This document shows positions 1 to 8,907 of a DNA stretch of 64,000 nt, piece after piece. The DNA is from Sphingomicrobium nitratireducens (lineage in GTDB: Bacteria > Pseudomonadota > Alphaproteobacteria > Sphingomonadales > Sphingomonadaceae). The position numbers were made by a program, and so were the translations under genes. The notes under the pieces were generated by a model. The model had not been told where the DNA came from and made no database searches. It saw only the letters and a program-made list of their open reading frames with translations. How positions within the stretch are numbered: the stretch's first letter is position 1; the number at the start of each line of letters is the position of its first letter. The DNA is taken from the NCBI RefSeq assembly GCF_026157035.1, contig NZ_JANJZA010000001.1, positions 537,001 through 601,000 on the forward strand, in the 5' to 3' direction.

Positions 1-222
1 GGGCGGACACACCGGACCGCGCTGCTCGCCGGGTTCGCGGTCAGGATCGAACGGCCCATCGCGCCGGGCGAAAAGCTCACCGTGACGGCCTGGCCGCTCG
101 AGCATGAGGGGCGCAAATATCATGCGGGAAGCGTGATCCACGACGAGGCGGGCCATGCGATCGCCCTTGCGCGCGCGCTGTGGATCGACGTCGGCAGCGT
201 TGGGGATCGCCCCCGCGGATAA
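1..222 (+). CDS. C-terminal part of a hotdog-fold thioesterase-like protein (5' end outside window)
   Basis: The first 222 bases are open in frame 1 and end with TAA. The 73 visible residues look like the last strands of a hotdog thioesterase: an alternating hydrophobic stretch LLAGFAVRIERPIAPGE, then a second strand pair ending in ALARALWIDV. Proteins with this fold hydrolyse acyl-CoA thioesters or bind acyl groups in the cytoplasm, but the catalytic part lies upstream of the window, so substrate and activity cannot be judged. It is followed 34 bp later by an unrelated small gene on the same strand. A MaoC-like hydratase tail is the main alternative. Confidence 0.55.
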   Translation, partial: GRTHRTALLAGFAVRIERPIAPGEKLTVTAWPLEHEGRKYHAGSVIHDEAGHAIALARALWIDVGSVGDRPRG

Positions 223-256
223 GCATTTTTTTATGATTTGGTTGTAGGCAGGTGTC

Positions 257-694
257 ATGAACGCGCCGTTTGCCATTGAACCCCCGAGCCTGCGCAACGC
301 AGCGCTCAGCGACGCCAATCAGTGGCGGGGCGCGATGGTCGACCTGTTCGCGCGCGGCGAGATGCTGATCGCCAAGGCGCTGCGGCGCCGCCAGGGCGAG
401 GGCAAGATTCCGCTCCACACCAGCGAACGCGCGCAGCAGCTCGCGGCACATCTGGGCGAAGACGATGCCGGCTACGGCGCGCTCGAAACCTTCATGGCGC
501 TCTATCGCCGCCGCACGTCGCTGATCCACGGCCTGTCCAACCTCATCGTCGAGGAGGGCGGCTGGGTGCTGGCGGTCGAGTGGGACGACGGGGCCGGCCC
601 GCGCCGCGACTTCTTCACCGAGGCCGAGAGCGAAACCGACCGGCTGCACCTCAAGAGCGTCGTCGACCAGTTGCGCGGCGCGCTGGCCAGCTAG
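257..694 (+). CDS. Conserved-looking hypothetical protein, 145 aa
   Basis: I do not recognise this protein. It is a soluble, mostly helical 145-residue product with a charged centre (residues 40-60), no signal peptide and no membrane segment. The motif ALYRRRTSLIHGLSNLIVEE around residues 80-100 is the most distinctive part. The start ATG is preceded by a GGCAGG-type Shine-Dalgarno sequence. It ends one base before the stop of the convergent aldolase-like gene, so the two genes leave no space for a terminator. Codon use matches the neighbours. Confidence 0.6.
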   Translation: MNAPFAIEPPSLRNAALSDANQWRGAMVDLFARGEMLIAKALRRRQGEGKIPLHTSERAQQLAAHLGEDDAGYGALETFMALYRRRTSLIHGLSNLIVEEGGWVLAVEWDDGAGPRRDFFTEAESETDRLHLKSVVDQLRGALAS

Positions 695-695
695 T

Positions 696-1502
696 TCAGG
701 TCGCGAAAGAGGGGTCGAGCCGGTAGGCCTTGCGCAGCATCGCCTGCCAGTTGACGGCCGCGATGATCTGCAATCCGGCCATGCCCTGCTGCGCCGCGAC
801 TTCGGGCGCGCCCTGCGGCGGCACGGAACAGGCGGCGGCCTGCGCCATCACCTGCGCCTGACAGGCCTTTTCGAGATAGAAGAGCTTGAGGAAGCATTCG
901 CCCACGGTGCGGCCGGTAGAGAGCGTGCCGTGGTTGCGGAAGATCATCATCGACTTGTCGCCGAGATCGGCGAGGATGCGCTCGCGCTCGTCATGGTCGA
1001 CCGCGACGCCTTCATATTCGTGATAGGCGATCTCGCCCAGCACCAGCATCGCGTGCTGGGTGAGGGGCAGCAGGCCTTCTTCCTGCGCGCTGACCGCCAT
1101 GCCGTGGGCGGTGTGAAGGTGCATCACCGCATGGGCGTCCTCGACCCCCATGTGGAGCGCGCTGTGGATGGTGAAGCCGGCAGGGTTGGTCGCGAACGGG
1201 GTCTCGCCCACCGGCATCCCGTCCTTGTCGACCTTGACCAGCGAGGACGCGGTGATCTCGTCGAAGGTGAGGTTGTAGGGGTTGAGCAGGAAATGATGTT
1301 CGGGCCCCGGCACGCGCGCGGACAGATGCGTGAAGATGAGATCGTCCCACCCGAAATGCGCGATCAGGCGGTAGGCGGCGGCAAGATCGACGCGGACCTT
1401 CCATTCCTCGTCGCTGACCTTGCCCTCGAGCGAGGGGACCTCGACGCTGGCGAGCCGGTCGGCGTTTTCCAGACCCCTGGTCATGCCTTCGGCGCGTGTC
1501 AT
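696..1502 (-). CDS. Class II aldolase/adducin-family protein
   Basis: A 268-residue protein with the class II aldolase/adducin fold. The zinc-binding histidines are visible at about H128 and H130 (MHLHTAHG) and H191 (FRNHG), as in fuculose-phosphate aldolases and related decarboxylases. Members cleave or decarboxylate sugar phosphates or small keto acids, and the exact substrate cannot be read from sequence. The start ATG overlaps the maiA stop by four bases (ATGA), making this the last gene of a five-gene minus-strand operon. A second in-frame ATG six codons in is a possible alternative start. Confidence 0.8.
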   Translation of the reverse strand: MTRAEGMTRGLENADRLASVEVPSLEGKVSDEEWKVRVDLAAAYRLIAHFGWDDLIFTHLSARVPGPEHHFLLNPYNLTFDEITASSLVKVDKDGMPVGETPFATNPAGFTIHSALHMGVEDAHAVMHLHTAHGMAVSAQEEGLLPLTQHAMLVLGEIAYHEYEGVAVDHDERERILADLGDKSMMIFRNHGTLSTGRTVGECFLKLFYLEKACQAQVMAQAAACSVPPQGAPEVAAQQGMAGLQIIAAVNWQAMLRKAYRLDPSFAT

Positions 1503-2143
1503 GCGTGGCTCTCCTGCTTGTCGGGGTGGGCGGCGGCGAAGGCCGGATGGCCGCTCGCGGTCTCGTCGGCGCGCCGCAGCGTCGGATAGTCCGCGACCGA
1601 GATCGAGAAGCGCCGCGCATTGTAGAGCTGGGGCACGAGGCAGATGTCGGCGAGGGTCGGCTGGTCGCCGAACAGGTAGGCGCCGGCGTGCGGACGCGCC
1701 ATTTCCTCAAGCGCGGCAAAGCCCTGTTCGATCCAGTGGCGGTACCAATCGTCCTTGGCGGCTTCCGCGCAGCGCAGTTCGGCGCGCAGATATCTGAGCA
1801 CGCGCAAATTGTTGAGCGGGTGGATGTCGCACGCGATCAGCGTCGCCATGGCGAGGACGTGAACCCGCTGGTCCTTGTCGCCGGGCAGGAAGGGCGGATC
1901 GCCATAGGTCGCATCGAGCCAGTCGAGGATGGCGAGCGACTGGGTCATCACCGGGTGGCCCTCGACATGGAGCGCGGGAACCAGGCCCTGCGGATTGACC
2001 GCACGATACTCTTCGCCCTTCTGGTCGCCCTCGACGAGGTTCACCTTCTCCATGTGATAGTCGACCCCCTTGAGGTTGAGGCCGATGCGCACGCGGTAGC
2101 AGGCCGACGAGCGGAAATAGTCGTAGAGGACGGGTCGCGTCAT
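1499..2143 (-). CDS. maiA: Maleylacetoacetate isomerase (zeta-class glutathione transferase)
   Basis: This 214-residue zeta-class GST isomerises maleylacetoacetate to fumarylacetoacetate with glutathione as cofactor in tyrosine and phenylalanine breakdown. The N-terminal thioredoxin-like domain carries the family signature YDYFRSSACYRVRI (residues 7-20) with the SSxC active-site serines, followed by VNPQGLVPAL and an all-helical C-terminal domain with the LIACDIHPLNNLRVL helix. The next enzyme of the pathway, fumarylacetoacetase, is encoded about 7.5 kb away at 9704-10999 rather than beside it. It overlaps the aldolase gene downstream by four bases and follows a thioesterase gene. Confidence 0.92.
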   Translation of the reverse strand: MTRPVLYDYFRSSACYRVRIGLNLKGVDYHMEKVNLVEGDQKGEEYRAVNPQGLVPALHVEGHPVMTQSLAILDWLDATYGDPPFLPGDKDQRVHVLAMATLIACDIHPLNNLRVLRYLRAELRCAEAAKDDWYRHWIEQGFAALEEMARPHAGAYLFGDQPTLADICLVPQLYNARRFSISVADYPTLRRADETASGHPAFAAAHPDKQESHA

Positions 2144-2177
2144 GGAGCGGGAGATTGGAACGCGAACGGGCTGTTCG

Positions 2178-2582
2178 TCAATCGGTGCGGGAAAGAAACG
2201 GTCTCACCACCTCTTCGGGCACGCGGATCGGGCGGCCCGATTTCCGGTCGATGATCGCCCACTGGGTAAGGGCGCGCACGCGCGGCTTTCCGTCCTCGCC
2301 GAGAAATTCCATGTGGCGGGCGAAGCGCGCGCCGCGTGGCGCCTCTCCCACCCAGGTGCGCGCGGTGACCGTCTCGCCTTCGTGGACGGCGCGCAGATAG
2401 TCGATCTCGTGGCGCACCACGACCCACACATAGTCGTCCTGGTGGGATGGCTCGGCGACACTCGACCAGTGGGCGACGGCGACGTCCTGGATCCACTGCA
2501 CCCAGACCGCATTGTTGACGTGGCCGAGCTCGTCGATGTGGCGCGCCTCGGCGGTGATCGGCAGTTCGAAAACGGGGGTCAT
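2178..2582 (-). CDS. Acyl-CoA thioesterase, 4-hydroxybenzoyl-CoA thioesterase type
   Basis: A 134-residue single hotdog-domain protein. The sequence HIDELGHVNNAVWVQWIQD near residue 15 is the usual substrate-loop and central-helix signature of the 4HBT/YbgC group (D-x-x-G-H-V-N-N), so hydrolysis of a small acyl-CoA is likely. The later strand RHEIDYLRAVHEGETV also fits. No signal peptide is seen, so it should be cytoplasmic. Its start overlaps the stop of the M1-like protease gene by four bases (ATGA), and maiA follows 34 bp downstream. The physiological substrate is unknown. Confidence 0.85.
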   Translation of the reverse strand: MTPVFELPITAEARHIDELGHVNNAVWVQWIQDVAVAHWSSVAEPSHQDDYVWVVVRHEIDYLRAVHEGETVTARTWVGEAPRGARFARHMEFLGEDGKPRVRALTQWAIIDRKSGRPIRVPEEVVRPFLSRTD

Positions 2583-3958
2583 CGCGCGTCGGGCGTCGCG
2601 ATCGGCGGCGGGAACAGCGTCACGATTCCGCTCGCGCGGGCAAAATCGGCGAGGAGGGCGGCCGGGTTATCGCCGGGCTCTTCGATGATGGCGCGCGCAA
2701 GATCGACCGCCCGCCTGCTCGCACCCGCCCTAGCGAAGGCCGCGAGCCATTCGTCGCCGTCCACCCCTGTCGCGGGGTCGTCATGGCGCTCGATCAGGCT
2801 GCGCACGAAGCTGAAATAGTCGCCGCCGCGCGCGGTCTCGATGCTCTCCGCTCCCATCATGAGGACCGCGCCGCACGCGTAGGGACCGCGATAGTCGCCG
2901 CGCTCGCGGGCGGTCTCGAGCGAGCCTCCTGCGAGCGTCTGGCGACAGTCGTTCCAGGCGCGCGCCAGCCAGGTCGCGCTGTCATATGCCGGATCGCTGT
3001 CGAGCGAGGCGCGGATGGCGGCGAGGTCGGCCCCGCCTTCCATGATCCAGGCGTCCTTCTCCTGCGCATACTGGACCGTCTGGCCGAGCCAGAAATGGGC
3101 GCTTTCGTGCGCGATGAACCAGTGGATGCGATCGAGCATGTCCTGGTTGCGATCGAGCACCGCATCGCCCTCCATCGCCATCACGACGAGGCCTTCGAGG
3201 GTCGATCCGCCGAGGCTGTTGCGCCCTGGCGTCGGGCCGTCCCAGTCGATCATCACGGTCGGCTTCGCCGTCCCGCGGCGCGGCCCCATCCGCTCGGCGT
3301 AGAGTTCGAGCGTGCGCGGCATGAAGTCGAACAGCTCCTCGCGCAGCCACGCCGGAAGCTGGGGGTCGACGAACGCGGTCAGATAGTCGCTCGACAGGGG
3401 CGTCGACGCCCCGAGCAGGGCGTAGGTCGGGGCACCCTCGACACGCGCGCGGTCGCGCCGCGTCGTGCCGCCGACGAGGATCGTGTCGCCCGGCGCCTCG
3501 AGCGAGACCGAGGCATGGAAGCTTCGGTCCTCGTCCGGGCCGCCCGCGCGGGACCAGGGCTGGACGTCAAAATGGCCGGTGAACAAGGCGAGCGCCCCGT
3601 CGGTGAAGGCGAGCGCGGGGGCATAGTCCGCGTTGAGGCCGCCTTCGTAGGGGCGGAAGGCGATGCGCACGTCGCGCGGCACGGTGGCGCGACCGTCGGG
3701 CGGAAGCAGCACGTCGACGTCGCCGATCCGGGCGAGCCGCGCGTCGTCGGGGTGCGGCGTCCAGCTTGCGAGACGCCACGGGCGGTCGGTGCCCGCGATG
3801 GTCGACGAGCGCTGGAACGACCAGCCTTCCTCGTCGGAAGGCAGGACGTAATGGGCGACCCAGTCGTCGCCGTGGCGCGTCAGGGTGACCTGGGCGCCGG
3901 TCGCGCTCGCCGCCGAAGGGACGAGGAGGGCGACCAGCGCCGCGAGCCACGCGATCAT
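2579..3958 (-). CDS. Secreted M1-like (gluzincin) metallopeptidase, divergent
   Basis: A 459-residue protein with an N-terminal signal peptide (MIAWLAALVALLVPSAASA) and a zinc site HESAH at 284-288 followed after exactly 18 residues by E307, the HExxH-x18-E spacing of M1 aminopeptidases. The GAMEN substrate motif is not obvious, so it is a divergent member whose peptidase activity is only inferred. The open frame runs further upstream, but the start is taken at MIAW because this ATG overlaps the stop of the oligopeptidase gene (ATGA) and begins a clean signal peptide. It lies in an operon with a second secreted peptidase, which suggests a shared role in periplasmic peptide turnover. Confidence 0.8.
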   Translation of the reverse strand: MIAWLAALVALLVPSAASATGAQVTLTRHGDDWVAHYVLPSDEEGWSFQRSSTIAGTDRPWRLASWTPHPDDARLARIGDVDVLLPPDGRATVPRDVRIAFRPYEGGLNADYAPALAFTDGALALFTGHFDVQPWSRAGGPDEDRSFHASVSLEAPGDTILVGGTTRRDRARVEGAPTYALLGASTPLSSDYLTAFVDPQLPAWLREELFDFMPRTLELYAERMGPRRGTAKPTVMIDWDGPTPGRNSLGGSTLEGLVVMAMEGDAVLDRNQDMLDRIHWFIAHESAHFWLGQTVQYAQEKDAWIMEGGADLAAIRASLDSDPAYDSATWLARAWNDCRQTLAGGSLETARERGDYRGPYACGAVLMMGAESIETARGGDYFSFVRSLIERHDDPATGVDGDEWLAAFARAGASRRAVDLARAIIEEPGDNPAALLADFARASGIVTLFPPPIATPDAR

Positions 3959-6114
3959 TCGTCGGCGCCGCCCAGCTGGGTCAGGATGAAGCCGTACGCC
4001 TCGGCGACTTCGTAGAGCCGGTTCCAGCGACCCGACTTGCCGCCGTGGCCCGCGCCCATGTTGATCTTCATGAGCAACAGGTTGTCGTCGGTCTTGGTGG
4101 CGCGCAGCTTGGCGGTCCACTTGGCCGGCTCCCAATAGGTCACGCGCGGATCGTTGAGGCCGCCGGTGATCAGCATCGCCGGATAGTCCTGCGCGGTGAC
4201 GTTGTCGTAGGGGCTGTAGCTGCGGATCAGCGTGAAGGCGTCCGGATCGGTGATCGGGTTGCCCCACTCGTTCCATTCGCCGGGCGTCAGCGGCAGCGTG
4301 TCGTCGAGCATCGTGTTGAGCACGTCGACGAAGGGAACGTGCGCGGCGACCGCGCCGTAGAGTTCGGGGGCCTGGTTGACCACCGCGCCCATCAGCTCGC
4401 CGCCCGCGCTACCGCCCTCGGCCGCGACCATGCCAGGCTTGGCATAGCCCGCCTCGATCAGGCCCCTGGTCACGTCGACGAAGTCGTTGAAGCTGTTGGT
4501 GCGCTTCTTGAGCTTGCCGTCGAGGAACCACTGGTAACCCATGTCGTCGCCGCCGCGGATGTGCGCGATGGCGTAGGCGAAGCCGCGATCGACCAGGCTG
4601 AACTTCGAGGTCGAGAAGCTCGGCGGGATGGCGATGCCGTAGGCACCGTAGCCGTAGACGAACAGCTTGCCCGACTGGTCGAGCGGGAAGTCCTTGCGGC
4701 GCAGCACCGAGACCGGGACCTTGGCGCCGTCGCGCGCTTCGATCATCAGCCGGTCGACGGTGTAGAGCGTGGGATCGTAGCCCGACGGGATTTCCTGGAC
4801 CTTGAGCGTCTCGAGCCGGTCGTCCTCGGGGTGGTAATCGTAGACCGTGCCGGGCGTGACCATCGAGCTGTACGAGACACGATACGAGGCGGGGGCGAAT
4901 TCGGGATTGCCCGCGAAACTCGCCGAATAGGCGGCCTCCTCGAAGGGCACGCGCTCCATCTCGCCCGTGTCGTAATGCCGCAGGTAGAGCTGGTCGAGCC
5001 CGTCGCGGCGGCCCTCGACGAGCATGTGGTCGCGATGCGTGTCGACGCCCTGGAGGTAGAAGTCGTCCGCCCCCGCGATGATAGTGTTCCACACGCCGGG
5101 CTTGGCCGGGTCGGCCTCCGCGAGGCGGAAATTGACGTGGTTGTCGTTGGTGACGATCCACAATTTTCCGTGCGCGCTGTCGACGTCGTACTGGATGTCG
5201 GGACGGCGGCGCATGATCAGCACGGGCTCGGCAAGCGGGTTGTCGGCCGGCACGAAGCGGACCTCGTTCGAGCTGTTCTCGCCGGTCTCGATGAGGATGT
5301 ATTTCTCGTCGGTGGTCTGGCCGACGCCGACCGAGAAGGCGACGTTCTCGGTCTCCTCGTAGATCACCTTGTCGTCCGCCGGGTTCGCGCCGAGCGAGTG
5401 GTAGAGCGCGCGGTAGCTGCGCCAGTTGTCGTTGACCTCGGTGTAGACGAGCCCGTCGGAGCCTGCCGCCCATACCGGCTGGCCGATGCCGACTTCGGTG
5501 ATCGTCTCGAGATCCTTGCCGGTGGCGATGTCGCGCACCTTGAGGACGAAGCGCTCCGACCCGTTGCTGTCGGTCAGGGTCGCGATCTTGGTCGCATCGG
5601 GGCTGACCGCAAAGCCGCCGAGGCGGAAATAGTCGAGCCCCTCGGCCTGCTTGTTCTCGTCGTAGATGAGCGTGCCGTTTTCGGGCTTGATGTCGGCGTC
5701 GCTGCCGGTGACGGGCTTGCGGTACCACAGGCGATACTGCGTGCCGGGCGCGAATTCGGACCAGTAGAGATAGTCTCCGTCCTTGATGGGAACGGTCTTG
5801 TCGTCCTCCTTGATGCGCGCCTTCATCTCCTCGAAGAGCGACTCGATGAACGCCTCGTGCGGCTTCTTCCAGGCCTCGAAATAGGCGTTCTCGGCCTTGA
5901 GATAATCGAGCACGTCTTCGTCATCGACCTTGGGGTAGCTCGCGTCCTTGAGCCAGGCGTAAGGGTCCTCGACGGTGATGCCGTGGGTGGTGAAGCTGTG
6001 GGGGCGCTGCTCGGCAACGGGCGGATCGGGAAGCATGTCGTCTTTCTGGGCAAGAGCGGGGGAGGCGATAAGGGCGGCCGCCATGGCGGCGGTCGTCAGC
6101 GTGGAACGCTTCAT
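3955..6114 (-). CDS. ptrB: Oligopeptidase B-like prolyl oligopeptidase (S9A), exported
   Basis: A 719-residue S9A serine peptidase with an N-terminal beta-propeller and C-terminal alpha/beta hydrolase domain. The catalytic triad is visible as GGSAGG (Ser near residue 567), an Asp in NDPRVTYWEP (about 653) and a His in GAGHGGKSGR (about 688). Oligopeptidase B cleaves short peptides after basic residues. A signal peptide (MKRSTLTTAAMAAALIASPALA) indicates a periplasmic or secreted form. The ATG at 6114 has a good Shine-Dalgarno sequence (AAGGAG), whereas an upstream in-frame ATG would add 21 residues before the signal peptide. It is the first gene of the minus operon 6114-696. Confidence 0.92.
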   Translation of the reverse strand: MKRSTLTTAAMAAALIASPALAQKDDMLPDPPVAEQRPHSFTTHGITVEDPYAWLKDASYPKVDDEDVLDYLKAENAYFEAWKKPHEAFIESLFEEMKARIKEDDKTVPIKDGDYLYWSEFAPGTQYRLWYRKPVTGSDADIKPENGTLIYDENKQAEGLDYFRLGGFAVSPDATKIATLTDSNGSERFVLKVRDIATGKDLETITEVGIGQPVWAAGSDGLVYTEVNDNWRSYRALYHSLGANPADDKVIYEETENVAFSVGVGQTTDEKYILIETGENSSNEVRFVPADNPLAEPVLIMRRRPDIQYDVDSAHGKLWIVTNDNHVNFRLAEADPAKPGVWNTIIAGADDFYLQGVDTHRDHMLVEGRRDGLDQLYLRHYDTGEMERVPFEEAAYSASFAGNPEFAPASYRVSYSSMVTPGTVYDYHPEDDRLETLKVQEIPSGYDPTLYTVDRLMIEARDGAKVPVSVLRRKDFPLDQSGKLFVYGYGAYGIAIPPSFSTSKFSLVDRGFAYAIAHIRGGDDMGYQWFLDGKLKKRTNSFNDFVDVTRGLIEAGYAKPGMVAAEGGSAGGELMGAVVNQAPELYGAVAAHVPFVDVLNTMLDDTLPLTPGEWNEWGNPITDPDAFTLIRSYSPYDNVTAQDYPAMLITGGLNDPRVTYWEPAKWTAKLRATKTDDNLLLMKINMGAGHGGKSGRWNRLYEVAEAYGFILTQLGGADE

Positions 6115-6216
6115 CGTGAAGACTCCTTCTGGTGTGGCGAGAGGTGTAACCTCGCAGACGGTCGCGTCCAGCCCCAAGAATCGCTAAAGGGGCCGCGAAA
6201 AGGAGTTTTGTCACTC

Positions 6217-8016
6217 ATGTCCACCCATGCCGATCGCCTCGACGCGCTGCGCGCGCAGCTCAGGAACGACCAGCTCGACGGGTTCGTCGTGCCGCTGACC
6301 GACGAACACATGTCCGAATATGTCGGAAGCTACGCGCAGCGGCTGGCCTGGCTGACCGGCTTCGACGGATCGGCGGGCGCGGCGGCGGTGCTACCCGAGG
6401 AAGCGGCGATCTTCGTCGACGGGCGCTACACGATCCAGGTGCGCGACCAGGTCGACGGCGACCTCTTCTCCTACCAGTCGGTGCCCGAGACCTCGATCGC
6501 CAAGTGGCTGCAGGATACCGCGCCCGAGGGCGGGCGGATCGGCTACGATCCGTGGCTGCACACGCGCGCGTGGGTCAAGCAGGCGTCGAAGGCGCTGGCC
6601 GGCAAGGCCGAGCTGGTCGCGGTCGAGCGCAACCCGATCGACGCGGTCTGGGCCGGACGGCCCGAGCCGTCCAAGGCGCGGCTCGAACCCTATTCGCAGA
6701 ACCTCGCCGGGCGCAGCAGCGAGAGCAAGCGCAAGGAAATCGCCGACTGGCTCAAGTCCGAGAAAGCCGACGCGAGCGTGATCGCGGCACTCGATTCGAT
6801 CGCCTGGACGCTCAACATAAGGGGCAAGGACGTGACCCACACGCCGGTCGCGCTCGCGTTCCTCATCGTCCATGACGATGCTAGCGCCGACCTGTTCGTC
6901 GAGAGCGACAAGGTCGATGAAGAACTCAGGAATTTCCTCGGCAGCGCGATCCGGATCCACGAGCGCAGCGATTTCGAGGCGTTCCTGACGCGCGAATTCA
7001 AGGGCAAGCTGGTCGCGGTCGATCCCGATCGCTCGGTCGCCGCGATCGAGCAGGCGCTCGAGGCGGGCGGGGCGCGCGTGCTTGCGCGGCGTGACCCGGC
7101 GGTGCTGCCCAAGGCGATCAAGAACGAGGCCGAAGTGCAGGGCCACCGCGACGCGCAGGCGCGCGACGGCGCGGTGATCGCCAAGTTCCTCAAATGGCTC
7201 GAGGAGGAAGCGCCCAAGGGCGGGCAGGACGAACTGTCGGTCGCGGCCAAGCTCTACGAGCTGCGCGAGGCAACCGGCGAGCTCAAGGACCTCAGCTTCG
7301 ACACGATCTCGGGCGCGGGCCATAACGGCGCGCTGCCGCACTACCGCGTCAACGAGGACAGCAACCATAAGCTCGAGATGAACTCGATCTATCTCGTGGA
7401 TTCGGGCGGGCAGTATCTCGATGGCACGACCGACATCACCCGCACCGTGATCGTGGGCGAGCCGAGTGCGGAGATGAAGGACCGCTTCACGCGCGTGCTC
7501 AAGGGCCATATCGCGATCGCCACCGCGCGCTTCCCCGAAGGCATCAGCGGCGGGCGTCTCGACAGCTTCGCGCGCCAATATCTGTGGCAGGTCGGGCTCG
7601 ATTACGGGCACGGCACCGGGCACGGCGTCGGCGCCTTCCTCGCGGTCCACGAAGGCCCGCAGCGCATCTCGCCCCCGGGCGGCGCCTATGCGGGCGCGGA
7701 CGAGCCCCTCAAGGCTGGCATGATCCTCTCGAACGAACCCGGCTACTACAAGGCGGGCGAATACGGCATCCGCATCGAGAACCTCGTTCTCGTGGTCGAG
7801 GTCGAGGGCGCGGCCCCCGAGGCCGACAAGAAACTGCTCGGCTTCGAGACGCTGACCTTCGCGCCGATCGACCGGCGACTGATCGATGTGTCGCTGCTGA
7901 CCCCGGCCGAAAGGCAGTGGGTCGACGACTATCATGTCGAGGTGGTCGAGAAGATCGCGCCGCAGCTCGAAGGCGAGGAGCGCGACTGGCTCGTCGCCGC
8001 CTGCGCGCCGCTCTAA
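6217..8016 (+). CDS. Aminopeptidase P family Xaa-Pro peptidase (M24B)
   Basis: A 599-residue metallopeptidase of the long aminopeptidase P type. It has two N-terminal creatinase-like domains (about residues 1-310) and a pita-bread catalytic domain. The dimetal ligands are recognisable in order: Asp in YLVDSGGQY, Asp in GTTDITRT, His in HGTGHGVGAF, Glu in SNEPGYY and Glu in GIRIENLV. It removes N-terminal residues before proline, probably in the cytoplasm since no signal peptide is present. The start at MSTHADRL is set by an AAAAGGAG Shine-Dalgarno 11 bases upstream. The frame is open for another 2.2 kb upstream, but only as antisense to the oligopeptidase gene. Confidence 0.93.
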   Translation: MSTHADRLDALRAQLRNDQLDGFVVPLTDEHMSEYVGSYAQRLAWLTGFDGSAGAAAVLPEEAAIFVDGRYTIQVRDQVDGDLFSYQSVPETSIAKWLQDTAPEGGRIGYDPWLHTRAWVKQASKALAGKAELVAVERNPIDAVWAGRPEPSKARLEPYSQNLAGRSSESKRKEIADWLKSEKADASVIAALDSIAWTLNIRGKDVTHTPVALAFLIVHDDASADLFVESDKVDEELRNFLGSAIRIHERSDFEAFLTREFKGKLVAVDPDRSVAAIEQALEAGGARVLARRDPAVLPKAIKNEAEVQGHRDAQARDGAVIAKFLKWLEEEAPKGGQDELSVAAKLYELREATGELKDLSFDTISGAGHNGALPHYRVNEDSNHKLEMNSIYLVDSGGQYLDGTTDITRTVIVGEPSAEMKDRFTRVLKGHIAIATARFPEGISGGRLDSFARQYLWQVGLDYGHGTGHGVGAFLAVHEGPQRISPPGGAYAGADEPLKAGMILSNEPGYYKAGEYGIRIENLVLVVEVEGAAPEADKKLLGFETLTFAPIDRRLIDVSLLTPAERQWVDDYHVEVVEKIAPQLEGEERDWLVAACAPL

Positions 8017-8153
8017 ATCTCTTTCGAATCGGGTTTTTTCGGCTCGTCGGCGCCGCCGCGCGCCTGCGCCTTGCGGCGGCGCAGGTTGGCGCGAAGAGCC
8101 TCGGCGAGCCGCCTGGCCCTGTCGTCTTTGGGGTCGTCCTTGGGGGCGGTCAT
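8013..8153 (-). CDS. Small basic protein, 46 aa
   Basis: A short minus-strand gene reading MTAPKDDPKDDRARRLAEAL and ending KKPDSKEI. The middle (residues 12-32) is an arginine-rich amphipathic helix, LAEALRANLRRRKAQAR, flanked by acidic and lysine-rich tails. From memory, similar short proteins with an LRxNLRRRKAQAR core are found in alphaproteobacteria, but I cannot name a function; the charge pattern would fit nucleic-acid or ribosome contact. Its stop shares four bases (CTAA) with the end of the convergent aminopeptidase P gene. It lies upstream of and opposite to the tRNA-Thr gene. Confidence 0.7.
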   Translation of the reverse strand: MTAPKDDPKDDRARRLAEALRANLRRRKAQARGGADEPKKPDSKEI

Positions 8154-8243
8154 GACCTGCCTCTAAATAATTGCTTTTGCACTGCCAAGCCGGGTTGACT
8201 TGGACAGGGCGCTATGGTCATAGGCGCGCCGTTCTCCGCGCAT

Positions 8244-8318
<75 letters not shown>

Positions 8319-8322
8319 GCCT

Positions 8323-8883
8323 TCATTCGCTATCCTCATCGTCCGACGAGAAGTCGGGCGTGACCTCGTGGATCACCGCGCGGATGGTCGAATAGAGCAG
8401 CGCCACCGTCATCGCGAGCAACGCGATCACCAGCACGGTGATGCCGAACAGGATGTTGTAGAGCCAGAAATACCACTGGGCCGGCAACTTCTCGAATTCG
8501 CCGATAGGGAAGACCAGCGCAAGCAGAAGGAAGAGGCTCGCCATCAGCGAGGTCGTCGCGACCTGCGCGACGCGCTTGACCGAACACCACACGTCCTCGT
8601 CGAAGTCCTGATCGACCCGCCGGATGAAGCCGGTCAGCGTCAGCATCAGCGCAAGGATCGTCGCGGACGCGGTCGCGCTCGCCGAGCCGAGATAGAGGCC
8701 CGAGGAGGCCAGCGCATCGACCAGCTGGAGCGCCTCGCCGGCCGAATAGACGCTGCCGATCGCCCATCGAGCCCCAAAGCCCAGTGCGCAGAAGACGACG
8801 AAAATCCCGTAGGCGAAAGGATGCGAACGCAACGACTGGCCCTCCTGTTGGTTATGGTCACGTAACGGATCGGCAAGGTCCAT
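8323..8883 (-). CDS. Four-helix integral membrane protein, unknown function
   Basis: A 186-residue inner-membrane protein with four predicted membrane helices (around FAYGIFVVFCALGFGARWA, SATASATILALMLTLTGFI, LMASLFLLLALVFPIG and YNILFGITVLVIALLAMTV) and an acidic C-terminal tail (SSDDEDSE). I do not recognise a named family. The start is uncertain: ATG 8883 has only a weak Shine-Dalgarno sequence, and a TTG four codons upstream would also work. It is divergent from the DUF202 gene at 8908, with which it would share a very short promoter region of about 25 bp. It ends just beyond the tRNA-Thr gene. Confidence 0.7.
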   Translation of the reverse strand: MDLADPLRDHNQQEGQSLRSHPFAYGIFVVFCALGFGARWAIGSVYSAGEALQLVDALASSGLYLGSASATASATILALMLTLTGFIRRVDQDFDEDVWCSVKRVAQVATTSLMASLFLLLALVFPIGEFEKLPAQWYFWLYNILFGITVLVIALLAMTVALLYSTIRAVIHEVTPDFSSDDEDSE

Positions 8884-8907
8884 GTTTCCATCCAAAGGGG
8901 AGTCTTT

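Noticed and set aside
4045-6216. A 724-codon plus-strand open frame antisense to the oligopeptidase gene, in frame with the aminopeptidase P gene, giving an apparent 1323-residue protein.
   Set aside because: The true start at 6217 has a strong ribosome binding site and matches the family N-terminus. The upstream frame is a by-product of high GC third positions and its product resembles no protein.
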